Assembly (NCBI GenBank): GCA_029959195.1
Contig: CP114121.1
Location: forward strand, 2,542,001 to 2,606,000
Direction of reading: 5' to 3'
DNA from: Dictyophora rubrovolvata
Lineage: Eukaryota > Basidiomycota > Agaricomycetes > Phallales > Phallaceae
Length of the DNA: 64,000 bases
The position numbers and the translations under genes were made by a program. Under the pieces are notes generated by a model. That model ran no database searches and was not told the origin of the DNA. It saw only the letters and a list, made by a program, of their open reading frames with translations. This document shows positions 43,085 to 54,934 of this stretch, piece after piece; the first letter of the stretch is position 1; the number at the start of each line of letters is the position of its first letter.

Positions 43085-46000
43085 ATGAGTTCTCCCACGC
43101 CCCCAGGCTATACGTATGTCCCCCTTGAATCAAACTCGCTCTCTCACCCGACAGCCAGCTCATTACCCATACCCAATTAAATAACAGAGGCAGACCTTCT
43201 TCAAACATTTCTGGCGGTGTCAAAACAATCGTAGACCGCGTCAACAAAAAATGGGCCAAGAGTCGAACAGTCAGCATGGCTCCTACCCCCAGCAGCGGCG
43301 ATGGCGGCGGCAGCTCTTCTTATCGCAACAGTAGTATGGCTGCTGCTACTTTTGCCCTTGAAGAGGTGAGCCAAAGTGTCCATTGCCATCGACATTCATT
43401 TCTGACGCGCGCGCGTGTGTATCGTCGCAGCAATCATACCTCGTACAATTAATGCTCGAGATAGAGCATAATACCGGTGCCGTTGAGCTTTGTCAATCCA
43501 TTCTCGGAGACTTTCAGAGAACGGCCAGGACCTATTATTCTCAAATGTCTAATTTGCACCAAGCTAGGTGAGCAAACCAAAAACCTGCTCCAGCCCCTCC
43601 ACCCCCCTAATTAACTCGCGTGTCTAGGACCGCAATCTCAAACGCCGATACAGAAGGAGTCCGCATGCTTCAAGAGAGAGTTATGGTCGTTCTTACCAAA
43701 CAGCGCATGTTGGACATTGAGATTAAATATTTGGAGAACAAGGTCAATATGACTAGTAACAACTTCCCCTAGCATGCCCGAACTTACTCTTCCTTCCAGA
43801 TCAACTTATTCCAGCGACGCAACCGCGCTTTTGATGAGTTCAACGAACGGCTCATCACATTATACAGTTCAAGTTGGCCGAAGAGTTCCATCAAAAGTAC
43901 GTTTGTTTTCACCTCTCCTTACCTTCTCATCAACTTTGCTCATGTTTTATTTTACCAGAATCACAGATAAGCCAAGATAGCTTTGAACGGAACATCGACG
44001 AAATATATAATCAATTGCATAAAGCCGATATGACGTTGGAGAGATATAAATTGTTGAAGGCGCTTTTGACCCAGGGCGAGAAGGCTTTGAGGGCCGCCGG
44101 AAAGTTTGCTGAGGGGTTCAAGGAGGAGAATGGAAGTCTGAGCCCGGGTATCAAGAGTAGGTTGAATAACAAGTACTTGGATGGTGAGTCAGAGTAGAAG
44201 AGTGTTTTGTTTGTCTTCAAGGGGGCTTAGTTTGGGTTTCCTAGCGATGCGGATGTGCACGGTTCAAGCAGATGTTGCAATGAAGCAGGCCAAATTTGTT
44301 TTACCTTCCTTGTTCAAAGATTACCTGAACGTAGAGATCTTTCAGGAGTGAGTGTGGCTCATCATGTGCTGATTCATGGTCTTGATACTGATGTGATGAT
44401 TGATTGGCTTTTTTTCAGCGGCTGGCTTTCTTCAGTTTTCCGATCGGACAGAATCGAGGGTTAGTTCATCAACCCATCATAATTCACTTACCCCGCTTTA
44501 ATCTATCTATCTCACCTAGACGCAAACCAACACCTCAAAACCTTCTCCACACACCACACAGCTCTCAAACCCATTATAGAACAATCCAAGGAACTTATCA
44601 AAAACCAATCAGAACTTACCCACGCCCTTAGGACGAGATATCATGATGCACTTTTGTCAAAGGAGAATGCCCAGAGGAAAACGCTGTACGACTTTGTTTT
44701 ACCATCTACCATGGCTGCGTACTTGGAAGACCCGTCTGGCACGAGAGGGAAAGAGAGCGGAAGGGATTTGCTTTATTTCCGAATGGACAGTCTTGAAATG
44801 AAGCTAGACAAGATTCTATACAACGCTGATGTGCATGCCAGTAAGAGTAAGAGTAGGAGTGGGAGTGGGAGTACGGAGGAGAATGAGGTTGGAAATGGGA
44901 ATGAAGCAAACTTGGATGCGGAAGAGGATCTCGTCGCCACCACCAATCGTATAATGATGAACAACCCCAAACGCCAGACATTCATTGATGATTCGTCATA
45001 TCGCGAAGCAGACGGTGAACCGACCTCGAGTAATATTTCGCGCCCCGTTCCAGTCTCCACCACTAACACTGCTTTATCTTCTTCTTATCCTCATCCTGCC
45101 ACATCGTCACGGGCTCCCTCGCCTTTGAATAGTTTGAGTAACAGTCGGGCTGCTTCTCCTGGTTTTGCAGGCATTGGTGCTCGTTTTTCGAGTGACGGGT
45201 CAATCACATTCGCATCCATGTCCACATTCGACTCAGCTCCAATTCCTCCCGTGGCAATATCAAACACCCCCGCGACGCCCATTTCACCAAGTGAATCAGG
45301 CCCCTCAACTGGACCTAGATTTGCAGCACCTAAGCCCATACGCGCCTCTTCCAGAGGCCACTTCAAAAGTTATTCAACATCAACACCAGCAGTACGAGGC
45401 ACTTCGGGTGCCAATCTGGGTACGTCCTCATCTAACCCTCCCCGCCGTCCTTCAAGCCGACCGCCGAACCTCTTCGACTCGGAAGATAATACTAAAGTCG
45501 ATGGTGTGGTATCCCCTTTACCTGGCGCGATTGCAGCAAAAACGCCTGGACCGTCGTTATTATCTTCACCCTCGCCCGCGCATACGTCTTCTTCTCTTAC
45601 ACCTTCTCCCGCGGCTTCAGCGTCATCCTCTCCCGCACAATCTCGTTCACAATCTGCGTCTCCTGCACATTCGCTCGATAACTCCAGATCTAGATCTAGC
45701 CTAGGTATGGATTCGAACGCGAGTCAAACCCGTGGCGAAACAGAAGCATCCCGCCCGCGTATACAAGATGGTGTGCCTCGAATGAGGTCACCTTCCCCGC
45801 TGAGACCATTACGTCCTTCTCAACCGGCCCCGGTCCCGTCGTCTTCAACTCTACCGCTGACGATTCCTTCTCCTCCGATGTCGACATCAGTTCGACGATC
45901 CCCGTCGCCTTTACCCATACCTCCTTCCATCGCACCTGTCGTTCAATCTCGAACTCCGTCACCATCAACAAGACCTATGCGCGCTCTGCCTATTCCGGGT

Positions 46001-48118
46001 CAGAATTGGAGTCAGAGATCGAATAGCGATGAGCAGGGGCAAGAGCAAGGACAAGGACAAGGACAAGGAGTATTACCTATCGGACGCCCTCCGCCGCTTC
46101 CATCTAAGCCACCTGGATATTCGGCAGTTCCACATCTAGACAGGCCGACACAAAGTCCGCGATCGCCCTCTCCGCCCGGAGAAGTAGCTATTTCAGGATC
46201 GATAGTTGGATTGGGCAGAGATTCGCCTGCTCCTGATACTCCTTCGTCTGCGTCTTCTTTATCCGTCTACTCTCATATGATCGATCAAAGCAAGGATTAT
46301 GAAGAAGGAGATGAAAGAGACGACAAGACTGATAACGTTATACCTCGAGATGAAGCTAAACCCGAAGCTCAAGCTCAAGCTGAACCTGAAGTTGAAACCG
46401 AGGTTAAAGGCGAATTAGCCGAGGTGGGAAAAGCCAAAGCGGAAGGAGAAACTGGAGCCGAGCCGGCGGCAGTCAAATCACTAAGATCAGCTCCATCATT
46501 TCCACCCCCATCCCCACCTCCATTATTACCACCACTTTCAAAGCTCACATCGACAGTACAAAGTTCGAGTACTCGATCTGTAACTCCGCCGCCTTATATG
46601 TTTTCCTCTCCTCCTCCTCCTCGTCCTGCTTTTACAAATAACTTGTCCCCTCTTGGATCTCGAGCGCAGGCTGCGACAACATCTACGCCTAACCTTACAA
46701 CCACGACTATGACCACGACTACGACGACGTCTACAACACGAGCCGCACCACCACATGGCATACTCAAGCACATTTCATCGCAAAGCACGATCAGCACCAG
46801 TCATTCTACTGCAACAGTACCAGAAACTGCAGGCACCGCAGAACTACCACCACGCAAGCAGTCGAGTCTTGAAGAGTGGGGAACCGTTAAAGTGGGAACT
46901 GCGCCTTCAACGAATACAAAGGCGAAATTCAAATCCATGTTTAATCGATTACGTGGCGAGGGTCACTCCTCCCACGGTGGTGGGAGTGGTCATGGTGACA
47001 CGGCGCGCAATAATGCTACTCGTGGTGTTAAACCGAATCGTCCCGACTCTGGTAGTTCGTCTTACAGTGCCGGCAGTGGCAGTGGGGTAACGTCCCCTGC
47101 TATGGCTGCGGCTATTGCTGCTGGGTTTATCTCCCCTCCCGGAGCTCACGGTCAGGGTCAAGCTTCTCAGTCACAGCTGAGACCGCAATCGCAATCGCAA
47201 TTACAGTCACAGTTGCAAATCCAGCGCAGTCGTAGTCCGCGCTTTGTTGATAACGTGGAGATCATACCCCGTCCTGAAGTCGATTCGTATCCTTATTCGA
47301 GTGACGAGGACGAGGGTGATGCGGCTGAACAACCGCCTTCGCCTTTGAAAGGGAATTCGATTTTGCGGAGTGATGGTCAGACTGAAGAGGATGACGACGA
47401 CGATGACGACGACGACGAGGAAGAAAAGAAGGAGACGAGGGTGAAAGGGAAAATGGGAGAGGGAAGGGCAATTGATGGTAGGGTGTTGGATGATGAAGAC
47501 AATATGGGGGATTATTATTATGTCGAGTCTCCTGTGCGCCACCATCAAAGACAGAGTCAAACCGTGGTTGATCAGACCGGTCAGCCGCGGGAACGCGGAT
47601 GGGCTGAACGTTATCATGGACAAGATAATCGTGCGAGCTCCTCATCTGGAAGGGAGTCTTATGTTCCTTCTGGAAGTCGTCGCCTGAGCCCGAGCCCGAG
47701 CCGGAATAGTAATATCAATGAAGCCGTGCGTCGACGCGAGATAGACAATACTGGTGCTGCGATGGACAATCGTCGCAATAGTATTGATAAGTATAAGACG
47801 TTTTATGATGACATGTTGCTGAAGCCAGCAGGTGAGCAAAATCTGAACATATATATCGGATCTCCAACTACTTACTGTATTTTTTTTTGCTTCGCAGCAC
47901 CGCCCTTGACATCTCGTAATCCTCAACGACCACGACCAGCCGCACCTCCACCTCCACCTCCACATCCACCACTCTCCATCAACACCATGTCCACTTCCAA
48001 CCGCGTTTCCAATCTCTCACCTCCGAAATACACATCATCACCGCCACAAATACAAGGTCCCCTCCGGTATATCCCAACACGTCCACCCCCGCCTAAGCCA
48101 GTTCAACGGGAGCCTTAG
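43085..48118 (+). CDS. Large coiled-coil and Ser/Pro-rich protein (unknown function)
   Basis: I do not recognise the family. The spliced start is MSSPTPPGY|TGRPSSNISG (exons 43085-43113, 43188-43365, then from 43431). The N-terminal 400 or so residues are helical: QSYLVQLMLEIEHNTGAVEL, GVRMLQERVMVVLTKQRMLD, IDEIYNQLHKADMTLERYKL and VQADVAMKQAKFVLPSLFKD. This suggests a coiled-coil or BAR-like scaffold. A huge exon from about 44520 to 47830 follows. It has KTLYDFVLPSTMAAYL and FRMDSLEMKLDKILYNAD, then about 900 residues rich in Ser, Pro, Thr and Gln with short PPP runs, a poly-Gln/Gly run (about 46036-46070), an acidic Asp run (about 47390-47425) and SPR-type sites. A probable last intron (about 47831-47897) happens to be open. 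The last exon is Pro-rich. A signalling or cytoskeletal scaffold is inferred only from composition. Confidence 0.65.
47390..47432 (+). repeat. GAC/GAT run encoding poly-Asp
   Basis: A trinucleotide run gives about eleven consecutive Asp codons followed by Glu codons in the large Ser/Pro-rich protein. Confidence 0.85.
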
Positions 48119-49570
48119 TCTGCCGATTCCCATGCCAACAACTATTCTATGGTAGAATCGATTCTTTCATTCTTTGTTTTATTTACTTGTTCTGGTTCTT
48201 CGTTGTTTCTTTCTTTATGGTTATGATCTGATCAACCCAATATAGACAATGGCAATCTTGCAACGAGTAATTCCCAGTTACTGTATTCCTTTCATTTATT
48301 GTTTTTCTGTGCAATCCGTGTCTTTTTTTTTCGCCTGTAGTGGATTGAGTAGTTACCTATTATATATCTATACTCATATCTTCTATGTCGTTTCAATGAG
48401 TATATCCATATCCGAAGTTAATGCGCACCTGGAGAGGTCCGCTAATGCTAGTAGGAAAAATAAGTGTGCAAGGAAAGGTATTAAATTGACATACGGATCA
48501 ACTCCACGAGGTACATTGGTTGAACAATGTTTTTTTGATAGGTGATATTTATGCGTTTTTATTACATAGAGAAGGCTAGGCGAGACATAAATAAGTCGGC
48601 TTATCAATTAGGATGTGGCATTGACAGTGATATTAATGTCTTTGTTTTTCCGCTAGTTGGAAATCTGTCCGTGCTCATGTAACGCAATAGTAAACCGACT
48701 GACTCATATTCACTGTATATATGCCGTATATATACTACATGAGATGTACCAGTGATATTCTAGAATCGTCTCATCTTTTGCTTCTTCTTTACTCCTCCCC
48801 TTTCTCCCTTTTTCTTAAGGAAAAAAGGTTTTGACGTCTGTACTTGCTGTTTCTTGTTTCGTGTATACGTCCATTTGAGACAGGTTTTTGTACATTGCAG
48901 GCAGAATTCCGAGTCAGACGAGCCTACTCTTCCTCAATCTGAGAACTCGCACGTATGTATATGCATATGCATATATGACGGTTCATTTGGAAGAAGGCGC
49001 CGCTGACATAGTAACTCTAATAACTCTAATCGTTAGATAAAGATCAGTTCATCAACCTTTAGAAAATCTTAATGCTGATTTTCTCTATTCCGTTTGAAGT
49101 TTGAATCAATAGGGTCCAACCGGCTCCAGTGCTTTGTTTGGAAATTGGGGGATGTACGCACAGTTCAATCTTAACCATAATAAAGAGTAACCAGGAAGAG
49201 ATAGTCCCCGAAGAATACAATTTGAGTACGTTAAACCTCACGTGGAATAATGAAGTGTGTATCGAGCTCAAGTGGCAGCATCTCAACATAGCAGCATAAT
49301 ACACAACCTCAATTAGCTTAAGCTGCTGCGGCACGGTGCCATATATAATATATACTGGCGCAACCATGTCCAATATGACTCACTCTTAGCGTACGCCTCT
49401 CTAACGACTCGTCTTTAGTGACGTTCCTTGAGGGAAAGTCCAATAAAACCCATAATGTAAACGCTTCGAATTATGAGCACCGAGCACTGAGCAGTATTGT
49501 CAATTTCTTCTATCTCGTTCGATGGCGACGTCAACGACTTTAAATAACTCGAAGGGTGTTAGATGAATGT
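48119..49570. other. Intergenic region
   Basis: 3' flank of the large gene and downstream flank of MADN copy 3. Frames up to 104 codons (49059-49373, minus) carry no motif. A short palindromic run atatgcatatgcatat lies near 48959. Confidence 0.5.
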
Positions 49571-49825
49571 AACTGATTATATTGCAATGGTGGATTACAA
49601 AAGCTTGGATTCTATTATAATGAATGATTCGAGTCAAAGAAAAATGGAATGGCATATGAGAAAATTGTGAACTATTTTAACTAATGATCCCCGGTGCGAC
49701 GTGCGGCGATTGAAAAAGACTCGCGGGAGGAATGTTTGATTCGTTTTCGCCATTTCGATGTAGTTGGGCACAGTACAATATGAATGATTGACGATTACTT
49801 CAGGGGCGATTGGATTCTCTGGACA

Positions 49826-50650
49826 TTACATAGACCATGGGTGGCGGTACTTGAGAAGAGGATCAGGATTTGAATAAGGTAAAGTCTCATTGTTCGTAAG
49901 CTTGCCACCTGGTCGCCTGCGTTGTGCCGCCATTTGGCGAGCAGTTTGGACATCGATGGGAATCTGCATGCGAGGTTCGATCCATTCTGTCTCGAAAGAA
50001 TTGGGGACGTGTAGTGACGGGGTTCTTGCGTGAACGATCTTATGCTGGACGAGTCTATCCTGGCCAGATTCCCAGGATTCGGGTCCTGGCAATTTTTCCC
50101 CGGTAGGGGGAGGAGAGATGGCTAGAAGCTGAGGATCCCCACTAGCATAATGGCTTGTGAAGGCTGAGGAGTTTAGATCCAAGTTGTTGAGGGTGCGCCT
50201 CGCGTTGAGCTCTGAATACGATTCTTGGTTCATCTTGGCCAGCCAGGCCAAAGGGAACACAACGTCGCCATCATGCAATCCAGCCACCTTAAATAAACCG
50301 AACATCCACTGCATGTACGCAAGCTTTTTCTCCAACCTCAGTTTGGCATGGATAATCGCGTCCACTTCCTCTTTTCTAGCCGCAGCTTTTGGGGCACGGA
50401 ACGCTTGCACAACTATAGTTTTGAAGTGTTCGAGGTTGAATGTCTTTATGAAGCGATGTCCGGGGAAATTACTTGAAAATATTGCATGAAATTGTTTCAT
50501 GTCTAGGCAGGCGAAAAAAGTGGTGATTTGGGTAGACACCTCCTCCATCGCAGCTTCGTACAGTTTGCGCTCAGGAGAGACTGACGCAGGAACGTTTGTG
50601 ATAGGTTCGATCATGGGGGGTGACATCGCAGGAAATTTATCAGCCATCAT
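49826..50650 (-). CDS. MADN-family protein, copy 3 (274 aa)
   Basis: Third copy of the unrecognised MADN family. I place the start at ATG 50650 (MMADKFPAMSPPMIEPITNV) to match the other copies. The longer frame back to 50740 reads into the conserved promoter/leader. Conserved blocks are LDMKQFHAIFSSNFP, TFNLEHFKTIVVQAF, LEKKLAYMQWMFGLFKVAG, LAWLAKMNQESYSELNARRT, then the second block PIDVQTARQMAAQRRRPGGK, LTN and KYRHPWSM. It ends there. Copy 1 continues about 47 residues further, and similar DNA is present downstream here out of frame. This copy therefore has an early stop relative to copy 1. Small differences (for example LDM-KQFH for LDF-NQFY) fit an older split from the others. Confidence 0.68.
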   Translation of the reverse strand: MMADKFPAMSPPMIEPITNVPASVSPERKLYEAAMEEVSTQITTFFACLDMKQFHAIFSSNFPGHRFIKTFNLEHFKTIVVQAFRAPKAAARKEEVDAIIHAKLRLEKKLAYMQWMFGLFKVAGLHDGDVVFPLAWLAKMNQESYSELNARRTLNNLDLNSSAFTSHYASGDPQLLAISPPPTGEKLPGPESWESGQDRLVQHKIVHARTPSLHVPNSFETEWIEPRMQIPIDVQTARQMAAQRRRPGGKLTNNETLPYSNPDPLLKYRHPWSM

Positions 50651-50900
50651 CGTTGGAAATAATGAGTTGAAAGAGTATTTTTCTGAGGAAAAACAGGTAG
50701 TGGGTGGTATGTGATTGGGGGAAATTGATGCTTTCGTCAAATTTGGGGGTAGGTATTTATACGCCTTCGCGCTCAGTTGTGGACATGGTTTATCGTCTGG
50801 ACAAACAAAAGTTCATTGAACGCGTCCAAGTCGACCTCCCCCCTTAGTGTGTCCAACGGCACCCCGGGAAGTTTTCCCTGGATCAGTTCGAAGTGTGCCC
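50651..50900 (-). promoter_or_regulatory. Conserved MADN promoter, copy 3
   Basis: On the minus strand it contains tgtccacaactgag (50774-50786 region), a TATA box (50755-50762, tataaata) about 105 bp from the ATG, and the caaatttgacgaaagcatc block. The layout is the same as in copies 1 and 2. Confidence 0.75.
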
Positions 50901-51903
50901 GTTGGTGCAATCGGCTAGACTCGAAACAGCTCCTCCCCACGGGTCTACGACGTCAGCTTAGGGCGACGTATATCCTCCGAGACACTGTTACCAGAGGACT
51001 GTCCTCAACGATCCTCGTGGGGCGGCAGCCTTCCTTCGTGAGAGCCTCCCTGAACCATTAACCAGTCATCAATGTTTACCACGACGACCTCGACGGCTTT
51101 CTCTCTATTGACAATCGACGACTTGCAGTTTGCCGGTTGTCGTGACCCGAGAGGAAGCAGGACGCCTGCTTCAAGAACATTTCGATTGCGACGGAGTTAA
51201 TCCTGATGAGCTATTGGCGTAACGTCTCACAACTACGGACAAGGGATATTCTGTCCTCGTCAGGGGATCACCGGTATCACCCTTGGGAGTTTCGCAAGGC
51301 GCCGTGTCTTACATTCCATCTCCATTCGTTCAACCCACTTTTATACACGATGAGATCCACGACGCGCTCTAGTGTATCATTGTGCTCGTTACGAGACTCT
51401 TCAGATCTGAGATATTTCCCTTCGTCCCATTTTATTTATTCTCGAAGTTGCTTGATTTTTGTTCAGTGCATGACAACTTGGGCGAAATTTAGACTTTAAT
51501 AAAATTTAGCACGGTTCCACGGCTATCCACAATCGATTCTCCATGCCAATTTCACCCTGTCGGGGCAAGATTCACCGGTTCACCGTGGAAACACTGGAAA
51601 CTACTCGTCCGATGAAGTTAGAAGTACTTGAACTTGATTTGAACTTAAATGAGACTCAATGGGAGTGACCATTGTCGAATTGCGATATGTTTTATACTCG
51701 CTTTGTTGTCTTATTTTGCTTCCTTGAACTTGAATACGCAATGTCCGTAGTTTCTTGGCGTATAAGTATTCTGCTTCGGTGCTGCCTCGCCGGGTGCTCC
51801 GGATTTACAGACCTGCATGGCCGTCAGCGCTGAGTGACGTCACGGTCACGGTCACTACTCACTACCTTCTCAGTCATAGCAGCGCTGTTGATCATTTCAA
51901 TCT
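50901..51903. other. Intergenic region
   Basis: I see no gene, RNA or repeat. The 97-codon frame at 51206 is not supported. Confidence 0.45.
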
Positions 51904-52340
51904 AATTGGCGAAAACATTTTTTTTACTCGGCGCGCGCCGACAAGCGCATTGAGCTCATATTAACGTCTGCTGTCTCCTGCCACCACCACCTTTTTCACG
52001 TTTTTAAAAAAAATCTGTTGTTTCTGGATATTCATATACTTTTATCTGTTCACTAATGAACCCCTTGTATCCTTTGCGTCGACTTAGTCTCAAATCCTCC
52101 ATTCTTCTATCTCTCGCTCTCGTCTTCTCTGTTTTTGTTTTGCATCATTCTGCGCATGGCTTGCCACGATTATTCGTTATTACACCGTTTTCGTCTAATC
52201 CTATACGGATAGGTTTACCACAATATAGGCACATCTACGAGATGGAGAGGACGTTGCCGCAACACAATTTGACCCTAGCATTTCCGGAGGGACGGACGGG
52301 GAGATATGTGCGTTTTGCCAATCAGATCGCAATGTTAGGC
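51904..52340 (+). repeat. Recent duplication, left copy (upstream part of the GT gene)
   Basis: From aattggcgaaaacatt at 51904 the sequence matches 63574 to the window end almost base for base. The right copy shows a few substitutions and a small deletion in the leader. The flanks before 51904 and 63574 differ, which sets the breakpoint. Confidence 0.9.
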
Positions 52341-53673
52341 TGGAATAATGTTTTAAACGAAGTGTAAGTGGTATTATTATCGCAGCGAATTTTGTGTTGT
52401 TTTAATTTTAATTTTTGTCCGTTCAGCCTTTTGTGTTCACATCTGGCCTGGCGCGCCAACAGAGCCTACGTCTTCCAAGACTATGTCTGGAAAATCGAAT
52501 ACTTTCCCTGGAAAGTCTATGGCAACGTACCTCGAACGCCTCTTAACGCGCTCATCGCAGGTCCTACCGCCGGCGGACCTTGGTCAGTAGATGACCCTTC
52601 ACCCCGGGCAATCAGTGACGTATGGTTTCATACCGTTTGTCCTGAAAGCGAAATCATCTCGATCGATGCTTCCAAAATGAAGAACCCAGTACGGGGAAAA
52701 ACCGCGGATGTTGTTATGAATTATTGGGTTGACCTTTTGTCTGAACACCCGGCGAGATGTATTGAGGTTGTGTCTGGTTCTGGGGATGATTTCCCTCAGA
52801 CGTTTGATTTATGGTAAGATGAAAAATGGGAACTCTGAAATGAACGAACGAATGAATGACCTATTTTCCTTTACCTTGCAACAGGACAGTTAGCACACGT
52901 CTCGTTCTGCCCATATGGGAAGAGTTCAAAAAATCTCCCATCTCCCGTCTCCTTCGTGCCCCACCGGTCGTCAACCGAGCCATCACCTTAAATGAGCATC
53001 TCTTCTTCCCAGCAAATACACAAGCCGCTACCCTACGATACGACGCAATGATGGCACTTCACTTACGACGCGGAGACTTTGTTGGCGCATGTCAAAGTCT
53101 CGCAAACTGGAACAGCTCATTTTACATGTGGAATTTATTACCGGACTTGCCTGATTCTCTTGAGGTTGGACCTCCCGTAGGGGAAGGAATAGAAGGTCAA
53201 AACACTCCGGAAAATTATCTGGTATATAAAAGGCGGTGCATGCCTTCTGAAGAGGAATTAGTTGCGAAGATTATGGAAAGTAAGTTAGATTGGGAGACGG
53301 GTGCTGGGAATAATAGGCGGCTCGATCATTATCGGCGCAGAGAGCAACTTTCCATGCTTTATATTTCGACGAATGCGGAAAAGAAGTGGATTGATCAGTT
53401 TAGGAAGAGGATGATTGAGGAAGGATGGACTACTGTTGTATCTTCTGCCGATTTAGTGCTTAATTCGGAGCAGACTGCTGTGTCAATGGCGGTTGATATG
53501 GATATTGCGAGACGGGCTGCTGTATTTATTGGGAATGGGGTATGTTTGTTGTGTACAGACGAAATACTGACAAGCTAACTGACGCTTTCACACAGTGGTC
53601 TTCGATGACAAGTAATATTGTACACAGAAGGTTGGTAGACGAAAATGATTATATTTCTACTCGGTTTTGGTAA
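52056..53673 (+). CDS. O-fucosyltransferase-like type II membrane glycosyltransferase
   Basis: Four exons: 52056-52363, 52427-52813, 52885-53539, 53596-53673. All phases fit, giving about 475 residues. The N-terminus MNPLYPLRRLSLKSSILLSL with FVLHHSAHG is a short cytosolic stretch and one signal-anchor helix, as expected for a Golgi type II enzyme. Downstream are EGRTGRYVRFANQIAMLGWN, HLAWRANRAYVFQDYVWK, MALHLRRGDFVGACQSLANW (the HxRRGDF motif of GDP-fucose O-fucosyltransferase-like folds), LYISTNAEKKWIDQFRKRM, AVDMDIARRAAVFIGNG and WSSMTSNIVHRRLVDENDYI. The donor-binding assignment rests on that motif. The acceptor is unknown. A near-identical second copy starts at 63716. Confidence 0.75.
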
Positions 53674-54469
53674 ATATCACTCGGCGTCAAAAAAAGTATC
53701 TAATGATACCCTATTTTGTATTAAAACTATTTTTGGGACTTGTTTAGGACTAGAATTCAACTATGCCAAGTCAGACCATTGTATGTCATCTGACTTGTCC
53801 TTCGAATCATAAGAACGTGCTGTGCATCAAGTGAATTGAATATGGTCGCGACCAACAACATGACAGGATCTAACTAGTCTAGTTCTCCCAACTCTGTTGA
53901 CTAGTATCTGGTGAAAATGCCTAAGGTTAGGTTTACTCCTTGACACTTGAAACTGAATCGCTCTCTTCCTCCCGCAAACCCAATTTCAATATATCGTAAC
54001 CATTTTGTGTAAGATACTCCCGAAACTGGTACAATATTAGCAGTAAAAACAAAGGAATTCGGCCAACTTACAACTTTATCTTCTTAGATTAGTGGATGAA
54101 CAAAGAAGAAGGAATTACAGCACTTGTCAAAAGTTAAGGCGGGTTGGCTAAGAAATTTTTCACCTGAGAACAAGGATTTCTCAAGCACTATATAAGATAA
54201 TTGCTTACTTTTTATTACAATGGAATTGTATAACCCTTATCTAGCACTTGCACATATTTGTTGGGAGTTAACTATGTTGAGTGTCTTAAAAAATCTGATA
54301 TTTCAAAAACAGTCACCCACCTTAGCTTTTGAAAAGCACCATAATCAGGTTAGCAGAGGATCAATGTACACTACCACTTTGAGGAATTGTATACCTGGAA
54401 GTATGTTGACAGTGTAACATTTTGTTAGGATTTATGTCACCCACTTCTTACAGGTTCATAAGCTGTCAG
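53674..54469. other. Intergenic region at the edge of the transposon nest
   Basis: Nothing identifiable before the first LTR-like repeat at 54470. Confidence 0.45.
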
Positions 54470-54876
54470 TGTCAGGGCTACTCACTCAGACTAGAGGGAG
54501 GGGATCCTAAGTAAAATATATTCTGGGAACAATACTAACTCACCTAGAGGGAGGGGATCCTAAGAGAACAAACTTAGGGATCCCTCCTCTAGGGCTACTA
54601 ACTATATACTATAAAAAATGGCAAAGGTCATACGTGGCCCTCGGTTCATGGACTGGGTGTGGATATGGGCCGGTCCCGGATTTTTAGCCAGGGCCTAGGC
54701 CATGGCTCTGATGGGAACGGGCACTCAGCACCTGTTGAAGGGAAGAATGGGAATATGGAAGGAAAGGGAAAAGCAAGGGATGGAATGAAATACAAGAAAT
54801 ATGGAAATGAATAAAATAGACAGGAACCAAAGATAAACAGAGGAAAAGAAAGGGGACGATGCTAGTGTACCTGACA
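54470..54876 (+). mobile_element. LTR-like 407-bp repeat, copy 1
   Basis: Starts TGTCAGGGCTACT and ends ACCTGACA, the TG...CA form of a solo LTR or a short inverted-repeat element. Inside are two copies of gaggggatcctaag and an inverted match, ttagggatccctcctc, that can fold back. About 80-90 % similar by eye to copies at 59770 and 62728. No clear target duplication. The minus-strand frames inside it are not genes. Confidence 0.65.
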
Positions 54877-54934
54877 CTGCAGTCCAAACCCGGTGCCACG
54901 CACCAAAATCTATATTTGGCAAAAATTAGGGTAA

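Larger units (their letters stand above)
49580..50900 (-). repeat. Segment duplicated with the 6.5-8.0 kb MADN locus
   Basis: Homology with 6570-8030 begins beyond the 3' end of the gene (ggattacaaaagcttggattct near 49588; ggtattacaaagcttggattct near 6590). It continues through the coding region and about 200 bp or more of promoter. Both genes lie on the minus strand, so the two segments are in direct orientation 43 kb apart. Confidence 0.75.

Noticed and set aside
42960-43085. Gene start in the frame at 42653-43072
   Set aside because: This is pyrimidine-rich leader sequence; the next ATG at 43085 gives the properly spliced gene.
43431-44640. Assignment of the large gene to an autophagy scaffold (Atg11/Atg17-like)
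   Set aside because: Only general coiled-coil character is visible; no diagnostic motif was found.
45091-47965. Several antisense frames of 70-140 codons
   Set aside because: They are shadows of the GC-rich, low-complexity coding exon of the large Ser/Pro-rich protein.
54684-54899. Repeated small hydrophobic protein (also near 59984-60187 and 62841-63119)
   Set aside because: The three frames recur because they lie in copies of the same LTR-like repeat; they are not genes.
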